Assembly (NCBI RefSeq): GCF_007858475.1
Contig: NZ_VIGX01000009.1
Coordinates: 62,001 to 126,000, forward strand
Length of the DNA: 64,000 nt
Reading direction: 5' to 3'
From: Tsukamurella conjunctivitidis
GTDB taxonomy: Bacteria; Actinomycetota; Actinomycetes; Mycobacteriales; Mycobacteriaceae
Shown one piece after another: positions 63,599 to 64,000 of the stretch. Positions within the stretch are counted from its first letter, which is position 1. Every line of letters starts with the position of its first letter. The notes beneath the pieces were generated by a model. The model made no database searches, was not told where the DNA came from, and worked only from the letters and a program-made list of their open reading frames with translations. The translations under genes were made by a program, and so were the position numbers.

Positions 63599-64000
63599 CT
63601 ACACCGCTTGCTGAATCGTCGGCCGCCGGCTCGTTGCTGGGGGAGCCGGCGGGAGCGCGGTGACGCGGCCGGCGCGGACGCCGTTGGCGATGACGACGAT
63701 CTCGGCGAGTTCGTGGACGGCGACGACGGCGGCGAGGCCGAGGACGCCGAACAGTGCGAGCGGGATGAGGATCGCGATCAGCCCGAGGGACAGGGCCACG
63801 TTCTGCAGCATGATGTTCCGGGCCCGGCGGGCGTGATCGAGGGCCTGCGGCAGGGTCCGTAGGTCCTCACCCATGAGCGCGATGTCGGCAGTTTCGATCG
63901 CGACGTCCGAGCCCATGGCGCCCATGGCGATGCCGAGGTCCGCGGTGGCGAGGGCGGGGGCGTCGTTGACGCCGTCGCCGACCATCGCGGTGAACCGGTC
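63599..64000 (-). CDS. P1B-type heavy-metal ATPase (C-terminal part, cut by window edge)
   Basis: The reverse strand reads in from the edge for 133 residues to the stop codon. [27 protein letters not shown] is the hinge motif of P-type ATPases, followed by [29 protein letters not shown] and [21 protein letters not shown] in the last two transmembrane helices. The HELAE segment in the final helix is typical of heavy-metal exporters of the Zn/Cd/Co group. It fits the metal-resistance cargo; the metal cannot be named from this part. Confidence 0.88.
   Translation of the reverse strand, partial: DRFTAMVGDGVNDAPALATADLGIAMGAMGSDVAIETADIALMGEDLRTLPQALDHARRARNIMLQNVALSLGLIAILIPLALFGVLGLAAVVAVHELAEIVVIANGVRAGRVTALPPAPPATSRRPTIQQAV

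Larger units (their letters stand above)
43608..64000 (+). mobile_element. Tn7-like transposon with metal-resistance cargo (one end only; continues past window)
   Basis: The element starts with TGT at 43608, nine bases past the dnaB stop codon, and carries tnsA, tnsB, tnsC and tniQ in that order, followed by cargo genes for arsenic, mercury and other metals. The TnsA endonuclease marks it as Tn7-type rather than Tn5053-type. The five bases CCGCT before the TGT would be the target duplication, which can only be tested at the far end outside the window. No Cas genes are seen, so RNA-guided targeting is not supported here. Confidence 0.75.

Noticed and set aside
43608-64000. CRISPR-associated (CAST) type of Tn7-like element
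   Set aside because: No cas genes and no CRISPR repeats are visible; TniQ is of the long TnsD-like type. Such genes could still lie beyond the window.

Overview
The window is GC-rich DNA from a mycolic-acid actinobacterium (order Mycobacteriales, most like Tsukamurella, Gordonia and relatives). Evidence is the gene order padR-ino1, DUF5318, ponA1, GT87 and rpsF-ssb-rpsR-rplI-dnaB, which follows the origin-proximal Rv0046c-Rv0058 block of Mycobacterium tuberculosis, plus a complete yrbE-mce operon, F420-type oxidoreductase and mycothiol-type arsenate reductase. The genus is an inference.

Region 1 (1-9.4 kb): a truncated MarR regulator, a Tat-exported PhoX-like phosphatase, a luciferase-like oxidoreductase, an OPT transporter, a TerC/DUF475 membrane protein, a membrane protein of unknown role, and the padR-ino1 operon for inositol phosphate synthesis. 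Region 2 (9.6-21.4 kb): envelope genes (PBP1A PonA1, two paralogous GT87 mannosyl/arabinosyl-type transferases that overlap tail to tail, a CPBP protease, a lipoprotein), then a frameshifted aldehyde dehydrogenase divergent from a PA1024-type flavoprotein and an enoyl-CoA hydratase, and a DUF805 protein.

Region 3 (21.4-39.3 kb): lipid uptake and oxidation. fadB and fadA diverge from fadD5; two DUF2236 (MpaB-like) proteins flank a tandem TetR regulator; the operon yrbEA-yrbEB-mceA-F-Mce-associated-small membrane proteins-DUF2236 runs leftward. Three promoters of this functional group carry related AGAACA-type inverted repeats.

Region 4 (39.3-43.6 kb): rpsF-ssb-rpsR-rplI, a secreted protein, a gene-free stretch with five same-strand TCCACA (DnaA-box-like) words, and dnaB.

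Region 5 (43.6-64 kb, to the window edge): a Tn7-like element starting nine bases after the dnaB stop codon. It has a structured end, an overlapping tnsA-tnsB-tnsC-tniQ operon whose TniQ carries several C-terminal helix-turn-helix motifs, and cargo: a TGT-like protein with an AbrB-type regulator and an unknown partner; an ArsR/ArsI(CadI) pair; merR, merA, merB and a membrane protein; an arsR-acr3-arsC-arsC2-FAD reductase-arsN operon; two hypothetical genes; and the end of a P1B metal ATPase. The far transposon end is not in the window. The most notable candidates are this element with its dnaB-adjacent site, the TGT-like module, the shared lipid operators, the DnaA-box-like cluster, and the over-represented word GACGGTGC that also pairs up inside terminators.
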